A stretch of 64,000 nt of DNA. Source: Flavobacterium faecale (GTDB taxonomy: Bacteria; Bacteroidota; Bacteroidia; Flavobacteriales; Flavobacteriaceae). The notes beneath the pieces were generated by a model that had not been told where the DNA came from, ran no database searches, and saw only the letters and a program-made list of their open reading frames with translations. Where the stretch lies: positions 434,001 through 498,000 of the forward strand of contig NZ_CP020918.1 of assembly GCF_003076455.1 (NCBI RefSeq), written 5' to 3'. The position numbers and the translations under genes were made by a program. Below are positions 47,717 to 56,878 of the stretch, piece by piece (position 1 is the stretch's first letter; every line of letters begins with the position of its first letter).

Positions 47717-48885
47717 CGCATCGGAACACCAAAAAAGGCCCCTTTTGAAAACATTAATTTACGACCTATTTTGGAGCGTTTCAAATACTCTTGAACAAAT
47801 TCATTTTGCTCTTCACTAGAACGTACCGCTTCGTTAATTTGGCTTTTAAGGGCTGTCAATACTGCTTTATTTTCCTCACCCACGTCGCCTACACGATACA
47901 CATCTTCTAGACATTGCGACAACTTTTCTTGGGGTTCACGGCCCTTTATCGCTAAGTCTTCGTCAGATATTGATGGAGAAAATCTTTTATTTCGATAAAA
48001 AATCAAATCATTCAGCAAAACAATTGCTTGATTGTAATTGGCCGCCACCATATTCATTTTTTCGACTCCGGTGTTTTTTCGTGCAGCACTTTTATTTTTC
48101 TTCATCACCTCCAAATAGGTTGTAATTACCGGCAACTTATACCCATTGCTTTCAATACGGTCGACCGTTTCAGAAAAGCGATCGAAAAAAGACAAGGATT
48201 GGTATCGAATGATTTCTTGCTCGAAATTAAAATTGATCTTTGCCACAGCGCTACCTGCTTTACCCGAGATAAAAAAATCAAAAGTCACTGGACTACTCAA
48301 AAACTGCCACAAATAATCAAACGGAAGATGTGTGAGCGCCATCTTTGATGGTGGAACTTTGTAGTACGCATTGTTTAATCGTTTACTAAATTTTCCGTTT
48401 AGAATACCACCAGCACCAAAAGTAGGATCCACAAAGTACCAATTTCCGTCCAATTGGACTGCACACCAAGCATGTGCAAGCGGACTCACTTTTCCGCCTT
48501 GCTTCACAAACCCTTCAATGATATAATTTTTCAGATTCAGATCCGTCGTAATAGCACTAAAAACTTCTGCGTAATGGATGCAAACTCCTTTGTGTGTTTT
48601 TAAAGTATTGGCAATTTTATATGCCGGAGGCTGCTCACTATTATCGATCATCATGTTTTTTACATCATAATCAATGTTGGTTGCAGTCCAATAAAAAACG
48701 GCTCGAAGTTTATCTTCGTCCGTTTTAAAATTTGCGTTAATATAGGTGGCTATCTTTGCCGTTGTAGTTGTAAAATCAACTGGAATCGCAGCCATCTTTT
48801 TATCGACTACATCATATTTCGGATTGATTTGACCCAAACCTACAAACGATATCAGCAGACAAACAAAGGCTACAAAACTTCTCAT
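47713..48885 (-). CDS. Secreted transglutaminase-like protein
   Basis: From ATG 48885 (MRSFVAFVCLLISFVGLGQ, signal peptide) the protein carries the transglutaminase-like triad: Cys in KGVCIHYAEVF, His in LAHAWCAVQ and Asp in WYFVDPTFGAG. A C-terminal helical part of about 200 residues has no known function. Such domains are usually cysteine proteases or peptide-modifying enzymes in bacteria. It lies 7 bases after the HIT gene and probably shares the greA transcript. A GTG two codons earlier is a possible but weaker start. Confidence 0.85.
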   Translation of the reverse strand: MRSFVAFVCLLISFVGLGQINPKYDVVDKKMAAIPVDFTTTTAKIATYINANFKTDEDKLRAVFYWTATNIDYDVKNMMIDNSEQPPAYKIANTLKTHKGVCIHYAEVFSAITTDLNLKNYIIEGFVKQGGKVSPLAHAWCAVQLDGNWYFVDPTFGAGGILNGKFSKRLNNAYYKVPPSKMALTHLPFDYLWQFLSSPVTFDFFISGKAGSAVAKINFNFEQEIIRYQSLSFFDRFSETVDRIESNGYKLPVITTYLEVMKKNKSAARKNTGVEKMNMVAANYNQAIVLLNDLIFYRNKRFSPSISDEDLAIKGREPQEKLSQCLEDVYRVGDVGEENKAVLTALKSQINEAVRSSEEQNEFVQEYLKRSKIGRKLMFSKGAFFGVPMR

Positions 48886-48892
48886 AAACACC

Positions 48893-49282
48893 TTATAGAT
48901 TGGAGTTGATTGCTGCCGCTAGATTTTCAAAACCTTCTTTGGTCATTTTTACTTTCGATACAAATCGCATATCGTCCATCTCGTTAATAGGCACAAGATG
49001 TACGTGTGCGTGCGGCACTTCAAGACCAATTACCGACATCCCCACTCTATTGCAGGAAACGGTTTTACCAATAGCCAAGGCTACTTTTCTCGAAAACTGC
49101 ATCAAACCAAGATATTGCTCTTCGTCTAAGTCAAAAATCTTGTCCACTTCTACCTTCGGGATACAAAGAGTATGCCCTTCGGTATTAGGGTTTACATCTA
49201 AAAAAGCTAAAAAATTATCGTCTTCAGCAACTTTATAACATGGAATTTCTCCTTTTATAATCTTAGAAAATATAGAACTCAT
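48893..49282 (-). CDS. HIT family protein
   Basis: The 129-residue protein has the histidine triad PHAHVHLVP (about 90-98) plus FSKIIKGEIPCYKVAEDDNF and the phosphate-site region. HIT proteins hydrolyse nucleoside phosphoramidates or dinucleotides. It is the second gene of a greA-HIT-transglutaminase cluster. Confidence 0.93.
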   Translation of the reverse strand: MSSIFSKIIKGEIPCYKVAEDDNFLAFLDVNPNTEGHTLCIPKVEVDKIFDLDEEQYLGLMQFSRKVALAIGKTVSCNRVGMSVIGLEVPHAHVHLVPINEMDDMRFVSKVKMTKEGFENLAAAINSNL

Positions 49283-49333
49283 CTTTTTAAATTTTACGAT
49301 TTCAATGCAACAACTTATTCTTTATGCTTTCAA

Positions 49334-49810
49334 TTATTCTCTTGAAATTTCAATGATCTCAAATTTCAATGTTCCGTTTGGCACAGTGATTTCTGCAATA
49401 TCACCCACAGATTTCCCTAGCAAACCTTTACCAATTGGTGAGGTCACAGAGATTTTTCCTGTTTTCAAATCGGCTTCACTTTCTGCTACCAATGTGTAAT
49501 TCATTTCCATTCCGTTTAATTGGTTTTTGATTTTTACTTTCGATAAAACCAAAACCTTTGAAAGGTCTAGATTAGATTCGTCAATCAAACGAGCATTAGA
49601 ATGTACTTCTTCTAGTTTTGAAATACGCATTTCTAGCATTCCTTGTGCTTCTTTGGCGGCGTCATATTCTGCATTTTCAGATAAATCACCTTTATCTCTT
49701 GCTTCTGCAATATCAGCAGATGCCTTAGGGCGCATCACCGATTTTAAGTAATCTAACTCTTCTCTTAATTTTTTTAATCCTTCAGCTGTATAATAAGATA
49801 TTGCGCTCAT
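49334..49810 (-). CDS. greA: Transcription elongation factor GreA
   Basis: GreA rescues backtracked RNA polymerase by stimulating transcript cleavage. The 158 residues form the N-terminal coiled coil with the acidic tip DKGDLSENAEYDAAKE (about 40-55) and the C-terminal FKBP-like domain (SPIGKGLLGKSVGDIAEITV). The leader carries a terminator-like hairpin right after the promoter. Confidence 0.97.
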   Translation of the reverse strand: MSAISYYTAEGLKKLREELDYLKSVMRPKASADIAEARDKGDLSENAEYDAAKEAQGMLEMRISKLEEVHSNARLIDESNLDLSKVLVLSKVKIKNQLNGMEMNYTLVAESEADLKTGKISVTSPIGKGLLGKSVGDIAEITVPNGTLKFEIIEISRE

Positions 49811-49833
49811 AATTGTGTAGTTTATATAAATAG

Positions 49834-49858
49834 AAAAAATCCCATCAGGACGGGATTT
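49834..49858 (-). promoter_or_regulatory. Terminator-like attenuator in the greA leader
   Basis: On the minus strand AAATCCC (49858-49852) pairs with GGGATTT (49843-49837) across an 8-nt loop and runs into six Ts, about 24 bases before the greA ATG. The upstream neighbour is divergent, so the hairpin does not terminate another gene. E. coli greA also has a leader terminator (the GraL RNA); similarity of mechanism is inference. Confidence 0.65.
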
Positions 49859-49865
49859 CTTTCCA

Positions 49866-49894
49866 CAAAGATAGTATTATTTTTCTTAGTCAAA
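49866..49894 (-). promoter_or_regulatory. Promoter of greA
   Basis: On the minus strand TTTG (49894-49891), 17 bases, then TATCTTTG (49873-49866). Transcription would start near 49859, directly at the foot of the attenuator hairpin. Confidence 0.6.
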
Positions 49895-50198
49895 AATTAT
49901 AGTGATTCAATATTCTATTTAGTACAATCGATCCTAGCTTTTTTTTATCGAAATACGCATTTCGGGCAATAATCAAAATTATTTTATTCGAAAAACAGCA
50001 TACAAATTATAGTAAACAGATCAAAATCAAACTTAAATACTATAAATTTGTTCCCAGCATTCGATTTACATCACTCCAATTAGCCCATAAAAAGGCAGTT
50101 TTACTATAGTAAGCTCAAAGTTTTTTTTCGAAAAAAAGCAGCGGCATCGCAATGTTATTCACCATTTGGAGTTACTATTAAAGATTAAAAACACAATC
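49895..50198. other. Divergent intergenic region, greA to Rieske-like lipoprotein
   Basis: About 300 AT-rich bases with no gene or repeat that I can support; it should contain the start signals of the rightward lipoprotein gene. Confidence 0.4.
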
Positions 50199-50612
50199 AT
50201 GAAAAAAGCACTCTTCTTAGTCTTCACATTGGCCTTCTTGAGCAGTTGCTCGACCAATGGAGTCAACAATAACAATCCATTTATCCCAAATTACAGTATT
50301 AATTTGACGATAAACACCGATTTACCCGCATACAGTAATTTAAAATTTGTAAGCAACTCTATTTACTATGCTGGAGTTGGCGCAAAGGGTATTTACATTT
50401 TTAATACCGGAAGCGGTTATAATGCATTTGATGCTGCCTGTCCTAATCAAGCTATTAGTGCTTGTTCAACTATGACTGTTAATGGTATTAATTTGGTTTG
50501 TCCTTGTGACAGCGAAGAATATAGTTTATTTACAGGACTTAGCACCTTAAAATATCCCCTCAAACAATACCGAGTTGAAGTAAATGGAAACTCGATACGC
50601 GTTTACAACTAA
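50199..50612 (+). CDS. Lipoprotein with Rieske-like fold lacking cluster ligands
   Basis: From ATG 50199 the 137-residue protein starts with a lipoprotein signal (MKKALFLVFTLAFLSSC). The mature part resembles a Rieske domain: GIYIFNTGSGYNAFDAACPN, then NLVCPCDSEEYSLFTG and a final strand YRVEVNGNSIRVYN. In true Rieske proteins the two boxes are CxH and CxxH. Here the histidines are replaced (CPN and CPCD), so a normal [2Fe-2S] cluster is unlikely. The cysteines may form a disulfide. Confidence 0.75.
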   Translation: MKKALFLVFTLAFLSSCSTNGVNNNNPFIPNYSINLTINTDLPAYSNLKFVSNSIYYAGVGAKGIYIFNTGSGYNAFDAACPNQAISACSTMTVNGINLVCPCDSEEYSLFTGLSTLKYPLKQYRVEVNGNSIRVYN

Positions 50613-50617
50613 CATAC

Positions 50618-50655
50618 AAAAGGCTTTCTCACCACTAGTGAAAAAGCCTTTTTTT
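50618..50655 (+). terminator. Terminator after the Rieske-like gene
   Basis: AAAAGGCTTT pairs with AAAGCCTTTT, extended inside by TCAC/GTGA, then T7. Confidence 0.85.
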
Positions 50656-50685
50656 ATTCGAGCAATCTTGAACTTATTAGATTAT

Positions 50686-51405
50686 TTAAAAGCTATATCC
50701 AAGAGAAGCACTATAAATGCCATTTTTCTCTGTTGTACCACTATTACTTCTTAGATTGGTTATACCTAAATCATAACGCAGACCTAGGTTAATATTTTTC
50801 GTAAAATAAAGAGTAGAACCGATAAGCGCTCCAAATTGAATGCGGTCAAATTCTTTTATAGCCACTTCATCCAAAGGCGTACTGCTTAGAGAAACCGATG
50901 GATTTACATTTCCTCCAGTTGGCGTGATCGTTACATTTTCTTGAACTAATCGTTTGGCGTCTAACAAATAGCCTGCTTGCACCCCAGCGTCAATACTCCA
51001 CCACTTTACGGGATAAATTTTTGCTAACATGGGTACATTAATATAAGCCGTTTTATAATTTTCACTCACAGATTGCTGGATGGCATCGGTCGGGTTTAAT
51101 GTAACGTTAGCATTAGAAATTAAATCGGTTGGCGAAGCAGGGTTTATGCTACTTTCTTCTGTTGTGTCATACTTGTTTTTTGCATACAACAACTCAAATT
51201 GTAAATGAAAACGTTTTGATAGACTAATATCCATATAAGTTCCTGCCATGTAACCCACCTTAACCTCATCTTCAAATTGGTTGATGGATGTATTTCTAAT
51301 AATCGAGTTGACATTTAATCCTAATTTAGAACCAAATTTCACACTTTGTGCATTTCCTACTAATCCTGACAATGCGATAATTGCTATTACGATACCTTTT
51401 TTCAT
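50686..51405 (-). CDS. Outer-membrane beta-barrel protein (PorT/OMP_b-brl_2 type)
   Basis: The 239-residue protein has a signal peptide (MKKGIVIAIIALSGLVGNAQ) and about eight amphipathic strands, among them VKFGSKLGLNVNSII, FHLQFELLYAKNKYD, KWWSIDAGVQAGYLL and INLGLRYDLGI. It ends in the C-terminal strand NGIYSASLGYSF. This is the common small flavobacterial barrel; ligand unknown. Confidence 0.85.
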   Translation of the reverse strand: MKKGIVIAIIALSGLVGNAQSVKFGSKLGLNVNSIIRNTSINQFEDEVKVGYMAGTYMDISLSKRFHLQFELLYAKNKYDTTEESSINPASPTDLISNANVTLNPTDAIQQSVSENYKTAYINVPMLAKIYPVKWWSIDAGVQAGYLLDAKRLVQENVTITPTGGNVNPSVSLSSTPLDEVAIKEFDRIQFGALIGSTLYFTKNINLGLRYDLGITNLRSNSGTTEKNGIYSASLGYSF

Positions 51406-51648
51406 GATTTTAAATTTTAATGTTTGAACTATTTTAGTTTATATAGTTAGATACAAGGACCATTAAAATTGTTACCCCTATTTTTAAATAAAAATTAAAA
51501 TAATATAAATTTCAACAAAAGCACAACAATATTAAAGCAACAATCGGCACTATAAACAGCTATAAATCAACAATTAAAGTTGAAAAAACAGAATCTTATT
51601 ATCAATTATAAAAATTTAAAAATATCAGGATCAAAAAGTTAATTATAC

Positions 51649-51687
51649 AAAAAAGCCTGAAAGTATAAACTTTCAGGCTTTTTTTGA
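51649..51687 (-). terminator. Terminator after the thiamine-regulated TonB receptor
   Basis: GCCTGAAAG/CTTTCAGGC stem flanked by A and T runs; it serves the minus-strand receptor gene and could act in both directions. Confidence 0.85.
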
Positions 51688-51701
51688 TGTTGCAAAAAGC
51701 A

Positions 51702-53909
51702 CTAGAACTTCAAAGTCATTCCGACTAAGAAATTTCTACGCGCTTGCGGATAATAGCCTGTACCTTCGATAGTTTTGATCGCAGGAGGATTAGAGTAATC
51801 ATCATCATAGGTATAAAAGTAACCGTTGGAGATGTATTTTCTATTCATAAAATTATTCACCAAAGCAGAAAAAACAATTGATTTGAAAACCGAATTTGGT
51901 TTCACTTCATAACTTACATTTAGATCATTGATAAAATACGATTTAAGTTTTGAAGCCTCAGAATCGATATTTCCCATATATTGTTTCCCAACATATTTAG
52001 ACAAAACCGAAACTTGTAGATTTTTGACTGGTAAAAAAGTAATTATATTTCCGGCAATAAGATCAGGAGAATAAGCAATATTTGTATTTCCTAACGAAGT
52101 CAAAACACCATCTCTTGTAAAATAGAAATCTTTGTTTTTATTAGCGCTTAGTGTCACGTTGGGTTTGATAAACAAATTATCCAAAATAGTAATGGTCATG
52201 TCTAATTCTAAACCTAATCGGTAACTATCACCACTGTTTTTACGGATTGGCGCTCCTACATCATCTAATTCTCCAGTCAAAATCAATTGATCTTTGTATG
52301 CCATATAATACATATTGGCATTCAATTTAAAATTAGCATCATTGTGACGTAGTCCTAATTCAAAGTCATTTAACTTCTCAGGTCTTGGGCTACCATTTTC
52401 ATAATCGGTTCTGTTCGGCTCACGATTGGCTCTCGCATAAGAGAAGTACAAGACATTTTTCTTATCTACTTCATAATTTAAACCTGCTTTTGGATTGAAG
52501 AAATTAAAATTGTCATTTACAATTCCCGTTTCGTCACCATTTGCTTTGTAGTGCACATTACGTATTTGCAGATCACCATACAAACTCAATTTTTCTGCTA
52601 CTTGATAATTTGCTTTTGCAAAAAAGTTAGCATCTGTTTTTACGGCATCGTCTTGGTAGTAGCGATCACCCAACTCAGAACTTGATGCGTATCGCGCCCA
52701 AATAACTTTACCAAAATGTGTCCCTTCATATTTATTGTAACCACCTCCAAGGATAAGGTCTAAACCTTCATTTTTGTAATTGGCAGAGAAAGTTGTTCCA
52801 TAAAAATCATTGTCCAACCACTTTTGACGTACCAAATCGGTTCTATTGATGGTTGTTCCTCCAATAACAATTGGTGTTAAATTATAACTCGAAAACTTTG
52901 CATCTTGTTTGTAGTTCTCATAATATCCTTTTCCTTTGGTATAGAAAACAGCTAAGTTGGTATTCCAATGATCAGAAACTTTTTCATTCCAATGCAATTG
53001 TGAATGGTCTTGCTGGTAATTATCGGTTTCATTGTCATAAAATCTCGTAACGCCATTTTGGTCCACATACATACCAGCCGTATTAAAGGTGCGATTATCA
53101 CGAAGTACATCTAGATCTTCTAGTCCGTTCCAAGACTGATAGGTTTTTTCTTTCCCTCCAAAGACAAGCGCTTTAATCAAAGTTGTTTTCCCCACATAAG
53201 TACCTTGCAAGAAATAAGATTTCAAATCAGAGCTTGCACGGTCAACATAGCCATCAGATTTTAAAACGGACATACGCCCAGCCAACTCAAAATGATCGTT
53301 TAATAGTCCCGAACTAAATTTTACCGTATGCTTGTGTGTATTGAAACTCCCGATTGAATTGGAAACTTCGCCATTGCTAGCCTTAGCATAATTATCAGTC
53401 AACATATTTAAACTTGCACCAAAAGCACCCGCACCATTTGTAGAGGTTCCTACTCCACGTTGCAATTGCAAACTTTGAAGCGAAGAAGCAAAATCGGGCA
53501 TGTTTACCCAATACGTTCCATGACTCTCGGAGTCATTGTAAGGTATACCGTTTATGGTCACATTGACACGCGTAGCATCACTACCACGCACACGTATACC
53601 AGTGTAACCGACACCGTTACCCGCATCTGTAGTGGTCACAACCGATGGCATAAAATTCATCAAAATCGGAATATCTTGACCTAAGTTGCGAGGAGCGATT
53701 TCTTTTTTGTCTAAATTGCTAAAGCTTACCGGTGTTTTTTGGTCAACACGAATAGCCGAGATTAAGACTTCGTCCAACTTATTGAGGTTGGTGGTATCTT
53801 TCACTTGAGAAAAAGATACAATAGAGAATAAAGAAAAGAAAATAGAAAATAATAGCGGCATCATTTGTGCCTTTGTGCCTTTTTGGCAAAAAATAAACGT
53901 TGTTTTCAT
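51702..53909 (-). CDS. TonB-dependent receptor under TPP riboswitch control (probable thiamine uptake)
   Basis: A 735-residue receptor with signal sequence, TonB-box-like region (KLDEVLISAIRVDQ) and plug (QDIPILMNFMPSVVTTTDAG, YTGIRVRGSDATRVNVTING). A long barrel ends in FLVGMTLKF. A TPP riboswitch lies just upstream, so its substrate is most likely thiamine or a precursor, as proposed for riboswitch-linked receptors in Bacteroidota. The first 15 residues pass through a GGCACAAAGGCACAAA repeat; a start at Met16 (MMPLLFSIFFSLFSIVSFSQ) would give a cleaner signal peptide. Confidence 0.9.
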   Translation of the reverse strand: MKTTFIFCQKGTKAQMMPLLFSIFFSLFSIVSFSQVKDTTNLNKLDEVLISAIRVDQKTPVSFSNLDKKEIAPRNLGQDIPILMNFMPSVVTTTDAGNGVGYTGIRVRGSDATRVNVTINGIPYNDSESHGTYWVNMPDFASSLQSLQLQRGVGTSTNGAGAFGASLNMLTDNYAKASNGEVSNSIGSFNTHKHTVKFSSGLLNDHFELAGRMSVLKSDGYVDRASSDLKSYFLQGTYVGKTTLIKALVFGGKEKTYQSWNGLEDLDVLRDNRTFNTAGMYVDQNGVTRFYDNETDNYQQDHSQLHWNEKVSDHWNTNLAVFYTKGKGYYENYKQDAKFSSYNLTPIVIGGTTINRTDLVRQKWLDNDFYGTTFSANYKNEGLDLILGGGYNKYEGTHFGKVIWARYASSSELGDRYYQDDAVKTDANFFAKANYQVAEKLSLYGDLQIRNVHYKANGDETGIVNDNFNFFNPKAGLNYEVDKKNVLYFSYARANREPNRTDYENGSPRPEKLNDFELGLRHNDANFKLNANMYYMAYKDQLILTGELDDVGAPIRKNSGDSYRLGLELDMTITILDNLFIKPNVTLSANKNKDFYFTRDGVLTSLGNTNIAYSPDLIAGNIITFLPVKNLQVSVLSKYVGKQYMGNIDSEASKLKSYFINDLNVSYEVKPNSVFKSIVFSALVNNFMNRKYISNGYFYTYDDDYSNPPAIKTIEGTGYYPQARRNFLVGMTLKF

Positions 53910-54005
53910 TCGTAAAAGTTCACGAATAAAAGGGGCAATTATTCAATTGTTAATTGATTTTTTATTCAAGCACGCACTACAACATCAACATAATTTGTTG
54001 TTGTT

Positions 54006-54098
54006 TTTTCCCTTGACAACATTACTCGTCCAGGTTCGTTGGGTATAATCTCAGCCAATTTATAATTTTCATTACATCTTAAGCACCCCTTTGAGACA
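54006..54098 (-). promoter_or_regulatory. TPP riboswitch upstream of the TonB-dependent receptor
   Basis: The minus strand carries the THI blocks AAAGGGGTG, TTGGCTGAGATTATACCC, GAACCTGGACGAGTAATG and GTCAAGGGAAA in the right order. A hairpin rich in ACAACA/TGTTGT follows (about 53980-54006), a likely expression platform. Confidence 0.9.
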
Positions 54099-54101
54099 CT
54101 G

Positions 54102-54109
54102 CAAAGGTA
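54102..54109 (-). promoter_or_regulatory. Minus-7 box of the receptor promoter
   Basis: The minus strand reads TACCTTTG; transcription would begin about 54095, at the 5' end of the riboswitch. Confidence 0.6.
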
Positions 54110-54171
54110 AATAAAGATTTAGTTGAAAAACTACTCTATCACAATATTTCCTTAAATAAAATCGATATAAA

Positions 54172-54200
54172 ACAGAAAACCAGAGCGTTAATGCTCTGGC
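54172..54200 (-). terminator. Terminator overlapping the end of arfB
   Basis: CCAGAGC/GCTCTGG stem around the arfB stop codon, followed on the minus strand by TTTTCTGTTTT. Confidence 0.75.
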
Positions 54201-54589
54201 GTTCTTCTAGTCTTCTTAATTTCCGATGTGTTTTTCTTATTTTTTATTCGCTTTCGAATAGCCGATTTTGGTATTCTGGTAGGCTTTCGAAGCTTAGGAA
54301 CAATCAGGCCTTGCTCAATAATTTTCAAAAAGCGCTTGATTACAAGGCTTTTGTTTTTTATTTGTGAGCGGTCTTCATCACATTGCAAAAGCAAAATACC
54401 TTCAGTCGTTAATCGTGATTGTAATTTGGTTTCTAGCAGTGCTATTTCTTCCTCAGTAAGTGCTTGTGATTGTTTTAGATCGAAAGATAAAATCACTTTT
54501 GACGAAACTTTGTTCACATTTTGACCACCTGCACCACTACTTCGTACAGCTTTGAATTGTAATTCCCCTACTATTTTTTGTACGTCCAT
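54188..54589 (-). CDS. arfB: Alternative ribosome-rescue factor ArfB (YaeJ)
   Basis: ArfB is a peptidyl-tRNA hydrolase that frees stalled ribosomes. The 133-residue protein has the catalytic SSGAGGQNVNKVSSKV with the GGQ loop (about 18-24) and the basic, unstructured C-terminal tail (KSAIRKRIKNKKNTSEIKK) that enters the empty mRNA channel. It lacks the codon-recognition domain of RF1/RF2. It lies 3 bases after the DUF4301 gene. Confidence 0.95.
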   Translation of the reverse strand: MDVQKIVGELQFKAVRSSGAGGQNVNKVSSKVILSFDLKQSQALTEEEIALLETKLQSRLTTEGILLLQCDEDRSQIKNKSLVIKRFLKIIEQGLIVPKLRKPTRIPKSAIRKRIKNKKNTSEIKKTRRTPEH

Positions 54590-54592
54590 CGC

Positions 54593-56173
54593 TTACGATC
54601 TTTGATGCGCTTCTTTCAACAAGTCATTAACGGTTTTCACCGGATTAAAAGTGATAAGCGGCACTTGTACAAATATCGTCAACCATTCGGCCATAGCACC
54701 ATTCCATAAACCTGGTAATTCATAGGCTTTGATTGGTATTCCCCCAACATTTTTTTCGACCACAAAACCACTATTATGATCCACAAACTGGTTCAAATCA
54801 AATTTCTCTCCTTTGTAATTTTTGATTACACAAACCAAATCTACAGGGTTAAAGTGAGTTGCTTCTTGAAGAATACTCGATTGTTTGCGGCTTCCGAGAT
54901 CCACTTGCGTAGACTCGACGATTTGCAATGAGATTTCGTTTTTTTCATTTCGAACCCAAAATGGTCCTCCACCTGGTTCACCTTCATTCTTTACCATTCC
55001 GCATACGCGTATCGGTCTATCCAAAGCTTTTTTAATTGACTTCAATTGACTTTTAAAAGTAAAATCATAAAAATTAGCTTCCATATCACGGTTTAGCTTC
55101 TCTTTAAAAAATGCTACAACTTCTGGAATCTGATCTTCGGTTAGTTCATCATTTTCAATTTGATTTAAATAACCAAAAACGCCTTGCTGCACATCCAGTA
55201 AAATTCCGGCTAGTGCTTTTTTATACAAAGCAACATTTTCATTATTATGAAGAATTACGTTGTCGATATTTTTAATAAAAACCATGTCAGCATCAAATTG
55301 ATTTAAATTATCAATCAAAGCTCCGTGTCCACCTGGTCTAAAGACAATTTGACCATCTTTATCTCTAAAAGGTTCATCATGCATATCGACAGCAATAGTA
55401 TCTGTGCCTTTATTTTGGAATGAATACGTTACATCTACAGACGTCTGTGTTTCTCTTTCAACTAAATGCTTTACGGTATTGATTATCCCTTCAAACGAGG
55501 ACTTATGATCTTCAGAAACTGTAAAATGTAGATTTGAAAATCCATTTACACTCGAATAATACCCACATTCGTACAAATGCTCTTCAATAGGAGTTGCAAT
55601 ATTATTTAGATACACATGAAAAGGTAAAATCCCTTTTGGCTTATTTGCATAATCAAAATAGTCTGGAGACATTAACATTTTGATGAAGTAATAATTCTTT
55701 TTATCACGACTCAAGCTATCAAAATCAGTATACACTTCTTTTAATTTAGCATAGACTTCATCAAAAAACGGAAACTTATCCATCCCCACAATAAAAATAG
55801 CAATATCGTAGGCCATATAGCGATTGACATAAGCGTTGATCGAATCTTTTTCGACATCAAACTTATTCAAAAATGTATTTAAGAATTTAAACATTCTAGT
55901 AGCTGCACCAGATGCCGGTACAAACTTTAGCAATTTAAGATTGGTTTTGTTTGCATCAAAAAACAACGCATGGTTTTCAAAATCAGCATCAGATAAATCA
56001 ATGATACCTTTACCTAATCTAGCAGGCTCAACAAGGTTCATCTTAGCAATACCATGTTTAAAAAAATCAAGTTGTTTTTCAATGTTTTCTAACGAGATTC
56101 CGCGTGCTTCAAGCTGTTTACCATCTGCTTCTGAAAAACCCAAATCTGCTAATTCTATCTTACTATCTTCCAT
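54593..56173 (-). CDS. DUF4301 family protein (nucleotidyltransferase-like)
   Basis: The 526-residue soluble protein matches DUF4301. Two parts recall sugar-phosphate nucleotidyltransferases: the N-terminal glycine-rich KFVPASGAATRMFKFL (about 81-96) and DADMVFIKNIDNVILHNNE. FRPGGHGALIDNLNQF, between them, could bind a phosphate. These hints suggest a UDP-sugar pyrophosphorylase-like fold, but the reaction is unknown. It lies between the pnuC-type gene and arfB on the same strand. Confidence 0.8.
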   Translation of the reverse strand: MEDSKIELADLGFSEADGKQLEARGISLENIEKQLDFFKHGIAKMNLVEPARLGKGIIDLSDADFENHALFFDANKTNLKLLKFVPASGAATRMFKFLNTFLNKFDVEKDSINAYVNRYMAYDIAIFIVGMDKFPFFDEVYAKLKEVYTDFDSLSRDKKNYYFIKMLMSPDYFDYANKPKGILPFHVYLNNIATPIEEHLYECGYYSSVNGFSNLHFTVSEDHKSSFEGIINTVKHLVERETQTSVDVTYSFQNKGTDTIAVDMHDEPFRDKDGQIVFRPGGHGALIDNLNQFDADMVFIKNIDNVILHNNENVALYKKALAGILLDVQQGVFGYLNQIENDELTEDQIPEVVAFFKEKLNRDMEANFYDFTFKSQLKSIKKALDRPIRVCGMVKNEGEPGGGPFWVRNEKNEISLQIVESTQVDLGSRKQSSILQEATHFNPVDLVCVIKNYKGEKFDLNQFVDHNSGFVVEKNVGGIPIKAYELPGLWNGAMAEWLTIFVQVPLITFNPVKTVNDLLKEAHQRS

Positions 56174-56269
56174 CCTACTTTTATCTTTACTAATTTTATA
56201 TATGAAATCTCTTTCCTAAATAATTATCCAAATTTAACATTTTATTGTACTACATTCAAAATGACCGCC

Positions 56270-56878
56270 CTACTTTTTCAGGATTTTTTTCCATTCGAGG
56301 TAGGCAACTACCGCCAAAGCTGTAAAAATCACATATTGTAACGACAACATTCCCAAGCCTCTATAGGCATATATAGGCGCCGCAATAGCATCACCTATGA
56401 TCCATAAAGTCCAATTTTCTATCTTTTTATTCGCCATAAACCACATTCCAGTAAAAAACAAGCCCGAGGTAAAAATGTCGATATAATTGTCCCAATGAAT
56501 TTTATATTCAAAAATCACGTAAACGGCGTACACTACAGCAATTGTTAAGCCAAAAAGAAGGAATCCTATTATTTTTTCTTTTTGATTTGTTCTAGAAATG
56601 GGCAAAACAGCTCCTTCATCACCTTTTACACTCCATTTGTACCAACCATAAATACTCATTATTGTGAAGTAGCCATTGATCAACATATCGCCCAAATATC
56701 CGGCAATAAACAAGAGGTACATGGTTATCATTGTGGCAATTAAGCCGATTGGATAGACCAAAATATTCTCTTTTCTAGCAAGAAGCACACTCCATATTCC
56801 GCAAACAAATGCAATAAATTCTAAGACAATTTGATACAGCGGAGTATCTTGATATGCGTTCAAAAAAAATTCTACCAT
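56270..56878 (-). CDS. PnuC family vitamin transporter
   Basis: The 202-residue membrane protein has seven or so helices and the PnuC signature (CGIWSVLLARKENILVYPIG, NGYFTIMSIYGWYKW, WDNYIDIFTSGLFFTGMW, WTLWIIGDAIAAPIYAYRG). PnuC takes nicotinamide riboside; the close PnuT relatives take thiamine. Proximity (about 2.2 kb) to a TPP-switched receptor favours thiamine, but the gene is not directly under that switch. Its ATG overlaps the upstream gene's stop (TAATG). Confidence 0.88.
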   Translation of the reverse strand: MVEFFLNAYQDTPLYQIVLEFIAFVCGIWSVLLARKENILVYPIGLIATMITMYLLFIAGYLGDMLINGYFTIMSIYGWYKWSVKGDEGAVLPISRTNQKEKIIGFLLFGLTIAVVYAVYVIFEYKIHWDNYIDIFTSGLFFTGMWFMANKKIENWTLWIIGDAIAAPIYAYRGLGMLSLQYVIFTALAVVAYLEWKKILKK

